Shown piece after piece: positions 1-8,147 of a stretch of DNA of 64,000 nucleotides. The notes under the pieces were generated by a model, which saw nothing but the letters and a program-made list of their open reading frames with translations, ran no database searches and had not been told where the DNA came from. The translations under genes were made by a program, and so were the position numbers. Positions within the stretch are counted from its first letter, which is position 1; every line of letters begins with the position of its first letter. The stretch lies in contig CACDKD010000004.1 in NCBI GenBank assembly GCA_902553145.1, positions 1-64,000 on the forward strand, read 5' to 3'. The stretch is from an uncultured Gammaproteobacteria bacterium (GTDB lineage Bacteria; Pseudomonadota; Gammaproteobacteria; Steroidobacterales; UBA11654).

Positions 1-327
1 TTTGTCATCAGGAACAAAAACGGTGTTGGGCATTTGTGTCACATTGTCGCCCTCTGCTTTGCTCACCTTGCTGACTCCTTGCTCATCGACTTCATCGATT
101 CTAAGCACAGAATGCATTGGGACATACGTCCTCTTAACTCCCTCAAACTCAGTTTTTATTTTTTCTTCTGACGGGTCTACAACCAATGACGTTTTTTCAC
201 CAAAAACCAAAGATTCGATTTCAATAAATCCAAGTAGATTGCTGTTAGAAACCTCTTTTGCATAGAGCTCATAGAGCTTCCCTTGATTGCTAAATGTTAT
301 CTTGTATAACTTTTTTTTCGAGGGCAT
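1..327 (-). CDS. DUF1820 family protein, cut at the window edge
   Basis: The reverse strand from an ATG at 327 stays open to base 1 (109 codons, no stop), so the C-terminus lies outside. Visible family marks are KITFSNQGKLYELYAKEV near the start, the central VVDPSEEKIKTEFEGVKRTY and PMHSVLRIDEVDEQG. These match the DUF1820 family of small proteobacterial proteins (usually about 110 residues), so little is missing. No signal peptide or membrane segment is seen, so it is probably cytoplasmic. The function of the family is unknown. It is divergent from the P19-like gene; the 148-bp gap between them is AT-rich without a clear hairpin. Confidence 0.8.
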   Translation of the reverse strand, partial: MPSKKKLYKITFSNQGKLYELYAKEVSNSNLLGFIEIESLVFGEKTSLVVDPSEEKIKTEFEGVKRTYVPMHSVLRIDEVDEQGVSKVSKAEGDNVTQMPNTVFVPDDK

Positions 328-475
328 ATGTCCGAATTTATTTTGGAAGAGATTCTAAATTATACCTTGATTATAAACTCGATGAAGAAATATCTTTTTA
401 AACAAGCTCCTCACTCTAAAAATATATTTAAACCAATAATGATTATCACTATGATGGTAATTCATTGAAATTTAT

Positions 476-1057
476 ATGGGCTTTTCTATGACAAAAATCA
501 CAGACTTTAAACCAAGAAACAAACTCATCGGTTTGTTTGCACTGCTTATCCTTTGTCAGCAACAAGAAACACGAGCTGAGATGATCATCGGAACTGGCTA
601 TATTAAGCCGGGTGTGGATTTAATTTTCGAAGGCGGAGTTAAAGACGAAATCATGCCTCAAGAATACTATTTAAGCGAAAATGAAACGGATGTTCATATC
701 GAAGTGTTGGCCAATTGGTCAAGCGAGGCGCCAAATGGTTCTCCAGAAGGTGGTCACGTTGCCTACCTCAATGTCAGTGCGACATTAATCAATGAGGTCA
801 CCGGTTCATCAGAAACTCACATCCTAACTCCTCATGTCAACATGGCAGACAATCTTCACTATGCCAAGAACATAAAGCTTCCAGGGGAGATTGATGAAAA
901 ATACACGGTCATTTTTGAAATTCTTCCGCCCAAGAATGATCAACTTGGAATGCATTATGATTGGAGAAATACAGTTGATGAGGAGCTCGTAGATCTTGGA
1001 AGATTTGAATTCAATAATCTTGACTTTAAAGAAATCGCTTTGTCCAAAAGACGATAG
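476..1057 (+). CDS. Periplasmic P19/Tp34-like metal-binding protein
   Basis: A secreted protein of 193 residues. A signal peptide covers about residues 10-34, with likely cleavage after ETRA. The rest resembles the P19/Tp34 family (pfam 'Fe2+ transport protein'), periplasmic copper/iron-binding beta-sandwich partners of iron permeases. Matching features are DVHIEV (His74, Glu76), EGGHVAYLNVSATL, DNLHYAKNIKLPG (His128) and a late GMHYDW (His160). The methionine ligand of P19 is not clearly in register: Met123 sits five rather than seven residues before His128. The usual partner FTR1 permease is absent here. The start could be 476 or 488, and neither has a strong ribosome site. The family call is from memory of motifs, so moderate. 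Confidence 0.65.
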   Translation: MGFSMTKITDFKPRNKLIGLFALLILCQQQETRAEMIIGTGYIKPGVDLIFEGGVKDEIMPQEYYLSENETDVHIEVLANWSSEAPNGSPEGGHVAYLNVSATLINEVTGSSETHILTPHVNMADNLHYAKNIKLPGEIDEKYTVIFEILPPKNDQLGMHYDWRNTVDEELVDLGRFEFNNLDFKEIALSKRR

Positions 1058-1075
1058 AATCAACAGATTGAGTTC

Positions 1076-2806
1076 ATGATCCAATTAAATGATGTCCACA
1101 TGCTTATGAAAAAATCTTGCTTGCTTGCAACGCTCTGCATTCTATCCGCATGCTCTGATTCTGGAGATGAACTAAATTCTGAAATTGATCCGGTCATCCT
1201 TGAAGATTTAATTCAACACACCGATGAATTTGAGAAGGAAGTTTACTCATTTGAAAATGGGCTTCATTTGGCAGTTGGTTATGGCATTGCAAATTCAATC
1301 ATGATTGAAGGCACCGATGGAAATATCATTGTCGATGCGTCTGATAGCGTGGCTGAAGCCGAGGAAGTTTATTCGCACTTTCGAAAGATCAATTCAAATC
1401 CAATCAAGGCAATCATATACACACATAATCATGGCGATCATACCTTTGGTGCTGCCTATTACTATAATCTAGAAGAAGAAAAACCCATGGTCATCGCTCA
1501 TGAATCAACCAGTGAATATGTTGAACGAATCATGGGTATTCTGAATCCGATTATTTCAAAAAGAAGCTCAAGAATGTTTGGAACGGAACTTCCCTCAAGT
1601 CAGGTCATAAATGTGGGGATTGGACCATACTTGGGTGTCTCACAAAGTCCAATTGGTTACATCAAACCGAACATTACTTTTTCCGATGAACTGAAAATTA
1701 ATATCTCCGGCATAGAGATCGAACTCTATCATGCGCCAGGAGAAACCAATGACCAATTATTTGTCTGGTTGCCCAAACACAGGGCACTCATGCCTGGCGA
1801 TAATATCTACAGGACATTTCCAAACCTTTATACAATTCGAGGAACCCCTCATAGAGATGTTAAAAGCTGGATCGAGAGTCTTGATCGTATGCGAGCTCTG
1901 AATCCTGATTACTTGTTGCCGAGCCATACTAAAGCACTGACGGGTGAGACAATTATGGAAACACTCACCATCTACAGGGATGCCATACAGTATGTTCACG
2001 ACCAAACCATTCGACTCATGAATAAAGGCCATTCTGCAGACGAAATATCCAACATGATTCAATTGCCACCTGAATTGTCTTCCTCTCCATTTGTAAGAGA
2101 GTTTTATGGAACCGTTCGTTGGTCAGTGAAGAGTATCTTTAATGGCTATCTTGGATGGTTTGATGGAAATGTTTCTAATCTTGATCCGTTACCATCCGAG
2201 GATTATGCAAAAAGACTTGCGGCCCTTTCAGGCGGCGAAAAGAAACTTTTTGAGGCATTAGAAAAAGCCATTCTTGATGAAGACATGCAATGGGGGTTGC
2301 AGCTGAGCGATAGTTTGCTTGCATTGAATTATGAAACTGAAGCCACAAATAAACTAAGACAAAAAGCAATACAGCACATCGGGGATCGAGCACTTAATCC
2401 AAATAAAAGAAACTACTTTTTAAGTTCAGCCAATGAACTAAATCCTAATTACCGGGCGCAACCGCTCCTCCCACAGACCAGTGAATTGTTGAGTGAGATT
2501 TCCATAGATATGTTTTTCGATATTCTCTCTGTAAGACTGAACCCAGAAGAAACAAAAGGAATTTTGCAAAGGGTATGCTTTGAATTTGACTCGGGGAACA
2601 TCAAAACAATAACTCTAAGAAACCGAATTGCAGAAATTTCATCTGAAAGTAAAAATTGTGATATTCGAGTAAAAACAAGCGAACAAATTTTCAAAGAGGC
2701 ACTAGCCGGTGTTCGCAACCCACTTATTGCTCTAGCCTCTGGAGACATTGATACTGGCGGTCAAAGAACAAATTTTCTGGCTTTTCTTTCTAAATTTGCC
2801 GAATGA
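1076..2806 (+). CDS. Alkylsulfatase-like metallo-beta-lactamase lipoprotein
   Basis: Resembles SdsA1-type linear alkylsulfatases, which hydrolyse primary sulfate esters with two zinc ions. The metallo-beta-lactamase domain has THNHGDH at residues 116-122, a following AH at 141-142, GETNDQLFVWLP, MPGDN, and PNLYTIRGTPHRDV ending in PSHT, all typical of this subfamily. A helical dimerisation domain follows (about 310-460) and then a shorter SCP2-like C-terminal domain. At 576 residues it is shorter than the usual 630-660. A lipobox (LSAC, Cys26) suggests a membrane-anchored lipoprotein. The start is uncertain: ATGs at 1076, 1100 and 1106 are in frame, and the 1106 start gives the cleanest signal peptide (MKKSCLLATL). 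The substrate is unknown. Confidence 0.85.
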   Translation: MIQLNDVHMLMKKSCLLATLCILSACSDSGDELNSEIDPVILEDLIQHTDEFEKEVYSFENGLHLAVGYGIANSIMIEGTDGNIIVDASDSVAEAEEVYSHFRKINSNPIKAIIYTHNHGDHTFGAAYYYNLEEEKPMVIAHESTSEYVERIMGILNPIISKRSSRMFGTELPSSQVINVGIGPYLGVSQSPIGYIKPNITFSDELKINISGIEIELYHAPGETNDQLFVWLPKHRALMPGDNIYRTFPNLYTIRGTPHRDVKSWIESLDRMRALNPDYLLPSHTKALTGETIMETLTIYRDAIQYVHDQTIRLMNKGHSADEISNMIQLPPELSSSPFVREFYGTVRWSVKSIFNGYLGWFDGNVSNLDPLPSEDYAKRLAALSGGEKKLFEALEKAILDEDMQWGLQLSDSLLALNYETEATNKLRQKAIQHIGDRALNPNKRNYFLSSANELNPNYRAQPLLPQTSELLSEISIDMFFDILSVRLNPEETKGILQRVCFEFDSGNIKTITLRNRIAEISSESKNCDIRVKTSEQIFKEALAGVRNPLIALASGDIDTGGQRTNFLAFLSKFAE

Positions 2807-2814
2807 GTTCTTTT

Positions 2815-3264
2815 CTATCTTCTTGATTTAAAGAAGTTTTGCATCAAAGCCTTGCACTCATTCTCCATGACTCCGCCCAACACATTGATTTTATGATTCA
2901 AATCAGAGGAATCAGAGAGATCGAATGCAGATCCAGCTGCGCCTGATCGTGGATCAAATGCTCCAAAAATCAATCTCTCAATCCGGGCTTGAATCATTGC
3001 TCCCATGCACATCACGCAAGGCTCCAAAGTAACCACCAATGTTCCACCAATCCTGTGATTCTTTTTTGCCTTTGCCGCTTTCCTCAAGACAATGATTTCT
3101 GCATGGCCGGTTGGATCATGATTTGCAATGCTCATGTTTCCAGATTCTGCAATGACTTGATTGTCATCAAAATAAACAGCACCGACTGGCACCTCGCCAT
3201 TTGATTCGCTGATCATTGCCTGATCATAGGCAAGTTTCATCAGGGCCTGTGGATCGATATACAA
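2815..3264 (-). CDS. tadA: tRNA-specific adenosine deaminase
   Basis: Converts adenosine-34 of the tRNA-Arg anticodon to inosine. The cytidine/deoxycytidylate deaminase fold is clear: the zinc ligand and catalytic Glu are in GHAEIIVLRKAA, and the two cysteine ligands in LEPCVMCMGAMI, followed by RIERLIFGAFDPRSGAAGS, a TadA signature. The length of 149 residues is normal for a short TadA. The start at 3264 is TTG; an ATG at 3240 is the alternative, but the residues before it resemble the N-terminal helix of TadA. It lies 5 bp after the DUF1330 gene, so it is probably cotranscribed with it. Confidence 0.92.
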   Translation of the reverse strand: MYIDPQALMKLAYDQAMISESNGEVPVGAVYFDDNQVIAESGNMSIANHDPTGHAEIIVLRKAAKAKKNHRIGGTLVVTLEPCVMCMGAMIQARIERLIFGAFDPRSGAAGSAFDLSDSSDLNHKINVLGGVMENECKALMQNFFKSRR

Positions 3265-3269
3265 AGCTC

Positions 3270-3686
3270 TTACTTGGTTACATCCATGGTTTCAATATTG
3301 AGCTGACCTTCAAGGCCAGCAGACCGATGCTTCTCAGACTCCCTGTAGTCTTTGTCTGATATCATCTTGAGCATTGCTTTTTTATTTGGGTACTCAGCTA
3401 TTGCAATCATGTCCCACATATCCTCGACCTCACCAATGAGGAGTCTGCTGACAATGCCTGAAAAAATAATCTTCCCGCCAACCTTCGGCAAGTGAATCGT
3501 GCTCACATCTTTGGCATAGATTGCGTAAGCTTCTCTGCCAGATAAATCTGTTTTTCGTCCATCTTCGTAAGAAGCTTTTTTTCTGAATTTTAACAAGTTC
3601 ACCATTCGTATCGTTGACTTGGTATCTCCAACCAGAAATCCTGCCATTGCCATAACGTTGGGTGTGAGTTTATTTTCTACCTTCAT
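3270..3686 (-). CDS. DUF1330 family protein
   Basis: A 138-residue protein without signal peptide. The segment IRMVNLLKFRKKASYEDGRKTDLSGREAY and the later VGGKIIFSG, WDMIAIAEYPNKKAMLKMI are characteristic of DUF1330, a small dimeric alpha/beta-barrel (ferredoxin-like) domain. Proteins of this family have no settled function and are common in marine proteobacteria. It sits between the amidohydrolase and tadA with short gaps (16 and 5 bp), suggesting one transcript. The DUF assignment is confident; no role should be inferred from it. Confidence 0.8.
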   Translation of the reverse strand: MKVENKLTPNVMAMAGFLVGDTKSTIRMVNLLKFRKKASYEDGRKTDLSGREAYAIYAKDVSTIHLPKVGGKIIFSGIVSRLLIGEVEDMWDMIAIAEYPNKKAMLKMISDKDYRESEKHRSAGLEGQLNIETMDVTK

Positions 3687-3702
3687 GCCTGCGCCTCAAT
3701 AG

Positions 3703-4989
3703 TCAATAGACAACGCCATCCTTGATAATGACCTCAATATTTTCCAGAATGCTTATGTCATCAAGAGGGTTGCCTTTAACGGCAATCATGTCTGCAAGCT
3801 TTCCTTCTTCAATAGAGCCTAGCTTGTCCTCAATACGGAGTAACTTAGCAGTCTCCATAGTGGCCGATTGAATGGCTTTCATTTCGGACATCCCATTCTC
3901 AACCATGTAAACGAATTCCTTCCAGTTCGTTCCATGTTTTTGAACGCCCGCGTCTGTCCCAAATGCAATCTTAACTCCCCTTTTATGTGCCTTCTTGAAA
4001 GTTCCACTGATTTGAGGTCCGACGCTTGCAGCTTTGGGTCTCACAATTTCAGGAAAGAAATTGTCTATTTTTGATTTTTCTGCAACCCATACACCGGCTG
4101 AAATTGTTGGCACATAATAAGTGCCATTTTCGATCATCAAATCCATGGCTTCATCGTCCATAAATGTGCCATGCTCTATTGAATCTACGCCTGCTTTGAT
4201 AGCTCTTTTCATTCCTTCAGCACCGTGTGCATGAACCGCTACCCACATTCCATAATCTTTTGCCGCGCTGACAACAGCATCGACCTCTTCTTGGGTAAAT
4301 TGTGGATTATCGCCTGACTTTGCTGGGCTCAATACGCCACCCGTTACAGTAATTTTAATGCCATCGGCACCATCCTTGTAACGCTGCCTAACTGCCGTAT
4401 AAACCTCATAGGGTCCATTCACAACGCCTTGTTCAGGCAATGGGTAGGCATAATCATCGAGTGCCTTTCCGTTTGTGGGATCAGCATGTCCTCCTGTTGT
4501 AGCAATTGTTTTACCCGCGGCAAATATCCTTGGGCCTATAACCTTGCCAGCGTTGATAGCATCTCTCAGACTAATTGCCACTAGACCACTGTCGCCGACT
4601 TGTCTGACCGTTGTAAAACCAGACTTGAATGTGACCAGTGCATGTTGCGTGGCAAGAATCGCTTCCATTTCACGTTCTACTTTCAGTGGAGCTTCAGCTT
4701 TAGAGAGATACTCACCGCCAAAATGAACATGCATATCCATTAAGCCAGGCAAGACAGTGTGGTTTCTTAAGTCAATATATTCTTCATACTCAGTTTGAGA
4801 TACATAGCCTTCTTTTACATCTATGATGAGACTTCCATCTATGACTATACTCATTTTTGATTGAATTCGATCAGATTTACCATCGATGAGTTTTCCTGCA
4901 TGAATAATTGTTCTTGCATCAATACTTAAGGAAATATTGCATATCAATAGCAATAGAAAAAAGCATTTATATCTAACTGAAGAAATCAT
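3703..4989 (-). CDS. Exported amidohydrolase (imidazolonepropionase/prolidase-like)
   Basis: A metal-dependent hydrolase of the amidohydrolase superfamily, subtype 'Xaa-Pro dipeptidase/imidazolonepropionase-like'. Visible are the N-terminal composite beta-sandwich, MDMHVHFGG (HxH metal pair), GIKITVTGG (bridging Lys region), AVHAHGAEGMKRAIKAG then DSIEHGTFM (two His ligands), and AFGTDAGV (catalytic Asp). A signal peptide covers about residues 1-24. The ATG at 4989 is preferred over a GTG at 5004 because an AGGGGG ribosome site lies 6-7 bp before it. Substrates of such exported enzymes include carboxypeptidase-like dipeptides and lactones; the substrate here is not predictable. Confidence 0.85.
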   Translation of the reverse strand: MISSVRYKCFFLLLLICNISLSIDARTIIHAGKLIDGKSDRIQSKMSIVIDGSLIIDVKEGYVSQTEYEEYIDLRNHTVLPGLMDMHVHFGGEYLSKAEAPLKVEREMEAILATQHALVTFKSGFTTVRQVGDSGLVAISLRDAINAGKVIGPRIFAAGKTIATTGGHADPTNGKALDDYAYPLPEQGVVNGPYEVYTAVRQRYKDGADGIKITVTGGVLSPAKSGDNPQFTQEEVDAVVSAAKDYGMWVAVHAHGAEGMKRAIKAGVDSIEHGTFMDDEAMDLMIENGTYYVPTISAGVWVAEKSKIDNFFPEIVRPKAASVGPQISGTFKKAHKRGVKIAFGTDAGVQKHGTNWKEFVYMVENGMSEMKAIQSATMETAKLLRIEDKLGSIEEGKLADMIAVKGNPLDDISILENIEVIIKDGVVY

Positions 4990-5055
4990 TGAGAGCCCCC
5001 TCACTTTTTCGTTTAAGAGTTTAAATAAAACATAAAGTAGTCAGTATAGCTATTT

Positions 5056-5481
5056 TTAGATGAAAGGATCATAGGCCCACTGAAGTAAAGCCTGTCTTTG
5101 TTTTGGTCGACACCAAATATCATTTTTTTCACAATTTTTTTTGATGGCACCAATATGTCTAGGTCCAAACGCCATCCAACGTTTGATCTGAAATTCATCA
5201 ACATCCTTGATTCTTCTGCCTAGTGAATATCTACAATACCATTGAAACCAGCCAAGTGGGTCTTCAGGAGTTATCCATTTTTTTTCCAACCAGACTGACA
5301 TTGGCTGACCTGAAGCAACCTCGAAGTAATTTAATTTTGCATCAAAACCCGATTCACTAATCTTTGCCTTCTCGAACCACTCAACTGGATATTCTGAAAT
5401 ATCGCCCTTAAAGTAATGGCCTCCAAAAACCCCCAGCTCAAGCATTTCTTGTGGGGAAAGTTGGGGATCGAATCCCTTCAT
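5056..5481 (-). CDS. Conserved tryptophan-rich protein of unknown function
   Basis: A 141-residue soluble protein without signal peptide. It is rich in Trp and charged residues, with blocks such as MLELGVFGGHYF, DPLGWFQWYCRYSLGRR, QIKRWMAFGPRHIGAIKKNC and RPKQRQALLQWAYD. I recall similar blocks in uncharacterised proteins of bacteria, algae and fungi, so it looks like a widespread orphan family, but this was not checked. The two late cysteines (CEKNDIWC) are spaced like a possible metal or disulfide pair. It lies 13 bp downstream of the frameshifted secreted gene. The gaps around it (50 bp downstream) show no terminator. Confidence 0.6.
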   Translation of the reverse strand: MKGFDPQLSPQEMLELGVFGGHYFKGDISEYPVEWFEKAKISESGFDAKLNYFEVASGQPMSVWLEKKWITPEDPLGWFQWYCRYSLGRRIKDVDEFQIKRWMAFGPRHIGAIKKNCEKNDIWCRPKQRQALLQWAYDPFI

Positions 5482-5494
5482 GAGAACCCCCTTT

Positions 5495-6071
5495 CTACTG
5501 AATAGGCTCTGTTACCTCTAGGGGTACCATTACATGGACAAATTCACTACCTTCCCACATCACATAGGGTCCTCCAGCATATGGATCCGTTGGTAAGTCT
5601 TTAAGAAGTTCTTGCGGAAGCAGAAGCATCAAATGAGGTCCTTCTGCGACCCAGACACCTTCGCTGGTGTCTGTATTGAATGGCACATTGTTATCAACCG
5701 GTATATCTCCAACAAGCATATAAGACATGCCGAAAGTGGCCTGATTTGGATCGTATTCATAAGACAATCCAAGAGATCCTTTCATATACTCTTGAAGCCA
5801 TTTTTGCCACGCAGGGTCTACGCACATTGGATTTACATTTTCATTGGGGGGGGGAACCAGGCATGCACACCCATCCATTTGATCCTTCTCTTAAAAGCGT
5901 GCCATCATGAGATATGATTGTGGCATCACCGCTCACATTCTCAGGTCCTGCTGACATAGCTATTTGTATGATTTGTTCTTTACCATATCTTTCGTGAGTG
6001 TGTCCTTCGTGTGAATAGACATCGATCGACATGACAAAAACAAACAATGAAATTAGTATTTTCATCTTCAT
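5495..6071 (-). pseudogene. Secreted protein interrupted by a frameshift in a C9 tract
   Basis: Two overlapping frames together make one gene. The first (6071 down to 5841) has a signal peptide (MKMKILISLFVFVMSIDVYS), HEGHTHERYG, and EGSNGWVCMPGSPPQ before a stop. The second (from 5853 down to 5495) continues with NENVNPMCVDPAWQKWLQEY and a C-terminal domain containing VWVAEGPHLMLLLP. The join falls in nine consecutive C on the coding strand (5846-5854). Removing one C gives an uninterrupted product of about 191 residues reading SPPNENVNPMC. It could be a real mutation, slippage-based on/off control or an assembly error. The function is unknown; the His-rich segment after the signal peptide may bind metal. 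Confidence 0.7.
5846..5854. repeat. Homopolymer of nine G (C on the coding strand)
   Basis: A run of nine identical bases sits exactly where the reading frame of the secreted protein breaks. It is the longest G/C run I noticed in this AT-rich window. Such tracts slip readily in replication and are also error-prone in sequencing, so the tract explains the frameshift either way. Confidence 0.95.
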
Positions 6072-6093
6072 TTATCATTCTCCATATTTAAAT

Positions 6094-6813
6094 TTATTCG
6101 GCCTTGTAGATCTGCTCGCATTCTTCAAATGTATCGCTTGTCACCTCTGACATCATTTGCGATTGTTCCCAAATACGCCCCCATGAAGCGCCTTTGAAGT
6201 AATTATCAACAAGCTCTCCAAATTCTTTTGCAGTTGGCATGATTGCTCTAATCATCAGAGTCTCTGATTCATGGACCCCTCCACCAATTGGGACAAAGAC
6301 ACCCATATTGAATGCTGGGTAACCACTGTCAATGATCGCCTTTTCTAGGTCTTTGATCGTTTGTACATATGCATTCATGTCCTCAGATTCCACTTTAACC
6401 CTAATCACTCTTTCCCAACCGGGATCAAGCCTGAAAGACTTCAATGGTCTCCATGTCACTCCATATTTCACCTTTCGAAGTTTTTTCATTTCTTTAGGCG
6501 CATCATATGGATTGTAGATTGTATTCGCATGCATTGCTGATGCTACGTCTGGATAGGCATTCCAAACAAACATTTCACCTTCATGATTGTTTCCAGATCT
6601 GGTTATGCAGACTCCTGCATCGGAAGTACCAATTGCCTTGAAAACAGTTTGATCAGACTTTAGTGTCGCAACATATTTCTCTATATCTTTTGATTTGACC
6701 ATTAGGGTGTTAAAGGCACCTTCGCCATTATTCGAAGCATGTCCATCTGCGTGGACTTCGATTCCCATAATGAAAAAAAATGTGATCATAGAGGGAAGTA
6801 TTAACTTTTTCAT
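6094..6813 (-). CDS. Secreted protein with two ferredoxin-like (ABM/NIPSNAP-type) halves
   Basis: A 239-residue protein with a signal peptide (residues 1-22, cleavage after VHA). The mature part looks like two related halves. The first has FNTLMVKSKDIEKYVATLK and EGEMFVWNAYPDVASAM; the second has RVIRVKVESEDMNAYVQTIK and SETLMIRAIMPTAKEFGEL. This is the pattern of a tandem dimeric alpha/beta barrel as in antibiotic-biosynthesis monooxygenase or NIPSNAP domains. The fold is inferred from the repeat pattern and no catalytic residue is evident. A strong ribosome site (AAGGAG) precedes the ATG. It is just upstream of the frameshifted secreted gene, 22 bp apart, so probably in one operon. Confidence 0.65.
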   Translation of the reverse strand: MKKLILPSMITFFFIMGIEVHADGHASNNGEGAFNTLMVKSKDIEKYVATLKSDQTVFKAIGTSDAGVCITRSGNNHEGEMFVWNAYPDVASAMHANTIYNPYDAPKEMKKLRKVKYGVTWRPLKSFRLDPGWERVIRVKVESEDMNAYVQTIKDLEKAIIDSGYPAFNMGVFVPIGGGVHESETLMIRAIMPTAKEFGELVDNYFKGASWGRIWEQSQMMSEVTSDTFEECEQIYKAE

Positions 6814-6902
6814 ATTTGTCTCCTTAAGTTGTATTTAACCCCCCGGTCATATGAAACTAATCGTTGAAATAAAAAAAATCAAATAAAAAATTCTTAAATC
6901 GT

Positions 6903-7685
6903 CTAAACCTCGATTTCACCACTGAAAAATACAGCCGTATGCCCCCCTATTCTGATTCTATCTTCCAAGACTTCACAGAATAATTCTCCACCTCTTTCCG
7001 ATAATTGTCTCGCATTGATTTTGGTCCTCCCAAGGACAGAAGACCAATAAGGGATGATGAGGGTATGGGCCGATCCTGTGACAGGATCTTCATTAATTCC
7101 ATATTTCGGATAAAAACACCGCGAGACAATATTCCCTTCAGAGTCTATTGCGCTGACAATCGCTCCCCTTGAATCGAGCTTTCTGACCTCTTCGTAATTG
7201 GCATTAATTGTCTTGATCTTCTCCTCTTGATCAAAAATAAAAAGGTAGTCATCGGTGCCCTGAATAACTCTCTGAGGGGCATAATCAAATAGATTGTTCG
7301 AGAATACATCTTCAACTATCTGTGGTTTATCTGATGGAAAATCGAGAAAAATTAAATCCCCTTCTTTCTGAGCTTTGAGGAGACCTCTCTTTGATTCAAA
7401 AACTATTTCTTCAGAATCTTTTAATTTTGATTGATCAATTAAAACCCTTGCAGAAGCAAGTGTCGCATGACCGCATAAATCAACTTCCCTTTTAGGTGAA
7501 AACCAGCGTATACCAATTGGATCAGTTGATAAATTTAGGAACGCTGTTTCTGATAAATTATTTTCAGATGCAATTGAAAGTAGAAGATCATCTGACAGCC
7601 ATTCATTCAATATACATACAGCTGCCGGATTGCCAGAAAATAAATTACTGCTAAACGCATCCAATTGAAACATTTTAATCTTCAT
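6903..7685 (-). CDS. PhzF family isomerase/epimerase
   Basis: A 260-residue member of the PhzF family, with two diaminopimelate-epimerase-like halves. The diagnostic N-terminal FQLDAFSSNLFSGNPAAVC is followed by ENNLSETAFL, whose Glu is the proposed catalytic acid/base, then RWFSPKREVDLCGHATLA and, in the second half, YGINEDPVTGSAHT. No phenazine genes are near, so it is best treated as a generic PhzF-like protein of unknown substrate rather than a phenazine enzyme. It follows the NTF2-like gene by 18 bp and probably belongs to the transcript running down from the TauD-like gene. Confidence 0.9.
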   Translation of the reverse strand: MKIKMFQLDAFSSNLFSGNPAAVCILNEWLSDDLLLSIASENNLSETAFLNLSTDPIGIRWFSPKREVDLCGHATLASARVLIDQSKLKDSEEIVFESKRGLLKAQKEGDLIFLDFPSDKPQIVEDVFSNNLFDYAPQRVIQGTDDYLFIFDQEEKIKTINANYEEVRKLDSRGAIVSAIDSEGNIVSRCFYPKYGINEDPVTGSAHTLIIPYWSSVLGRTKINARQLSERGGELFCEVLEDRIRIGGHTAVFFSGEIEV

Positions 7686-7703
7686 AGCGAAATCAGCGAT
7701 TAA

Positions 7704-8147
7704 TCAAATGGGTGAAGAATGGTGTACTTTTATTTTAAGAGAGTCGTCCGTATCAATCAGCAAGAATGTAAAAGCTATCAAGGTATTTTCTTTGAGGTTG
7801 AGGGGTTTAAAATTTAATGTACCCATCGCAACCATTAAATTATCTTGTTCAATGATGTTAAGCTCCTCTAATCTGATTTCTTCCCATGGCTTTAGAGCGA
7901 AACCTTTGTCTTCGTCAACTTCACCACCGATAAAATAGGACAAAGCTAAGTCTTTTGAATTTCTGAATATGACTTCTTTAGTGAAGGTAGGCTTAAATAA
8001 GACCTCTTCGCTATCAAAGGCATAATGTGTTGATACAAAAAGTTCAGCAGATTTTTCATAATCTCCCCCTTCAAGATGGATTCTTCCTATCTCTATGACG
8101 CCATCTTTCCAAGAATTTAAAAAATGCTGTATTTGATTCGAACTCAT
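7704..8147 (-). CDS. NTF2-like (CaMKII-association-type) protein
   Basis: 147 residues, no signal peptide. The blocks SWKDGVIEIGRIHLEGGDYEKSA, EVLFKPTFTKEVIFR, LSYFIGGEV, GFALKPWEEIRLEEL and a C-terminal LKIKVHHSSPI match small NTF2-fold proteins that are often mislabelled phosphoribosyl-AMP cyclohydrolase. The fold is a cone-like pocket that in relatives binds small molecules. The start codon overlaps the stop of the carboxyltransferase gene (TAATG), so translation is probably coupled. The role is unknown; the coupling hints at a link with acyl-CoA metabolism. Confidence 0.65.
   Translation of the reverse strand: MSSNQIQHFLNSWKDGVIEIGRIHLEGGDYEKSAELFVSTHYAFDSEEVLFKPTFTKEVIFRNSKDLALSYFIGGEVDEDKGFALKPWEEIRLEELNIIEQDNLMVAMGTLNFKPLNLKENTLIAFTFLLIDTDDSLKIKVHHSSPI

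Noticed and set aside
2-265. Forward open frame of 87 codons at the window start
   Set aside because: The reverse strand encodes the recognisable DUF1820 protein over the same bases.
824-1084. Reverse frame of 86 codons across the P19-like gene
   Set aside because: Shadow of the P19-like gene; no ribosome site or recognised product.
1757-2748. Several reverse frames of 72-101 codons inside the alkylsulfatase gene
   Set aside because: The forward frame has clear family motifs throughout; reverse frames have none.
5612-5917. Forward frames of 76 and 101 codons around the G tract
   Set aside because: They are antisense to the secreted protein, whose signal peptide and continuation across the tract are more convincing.
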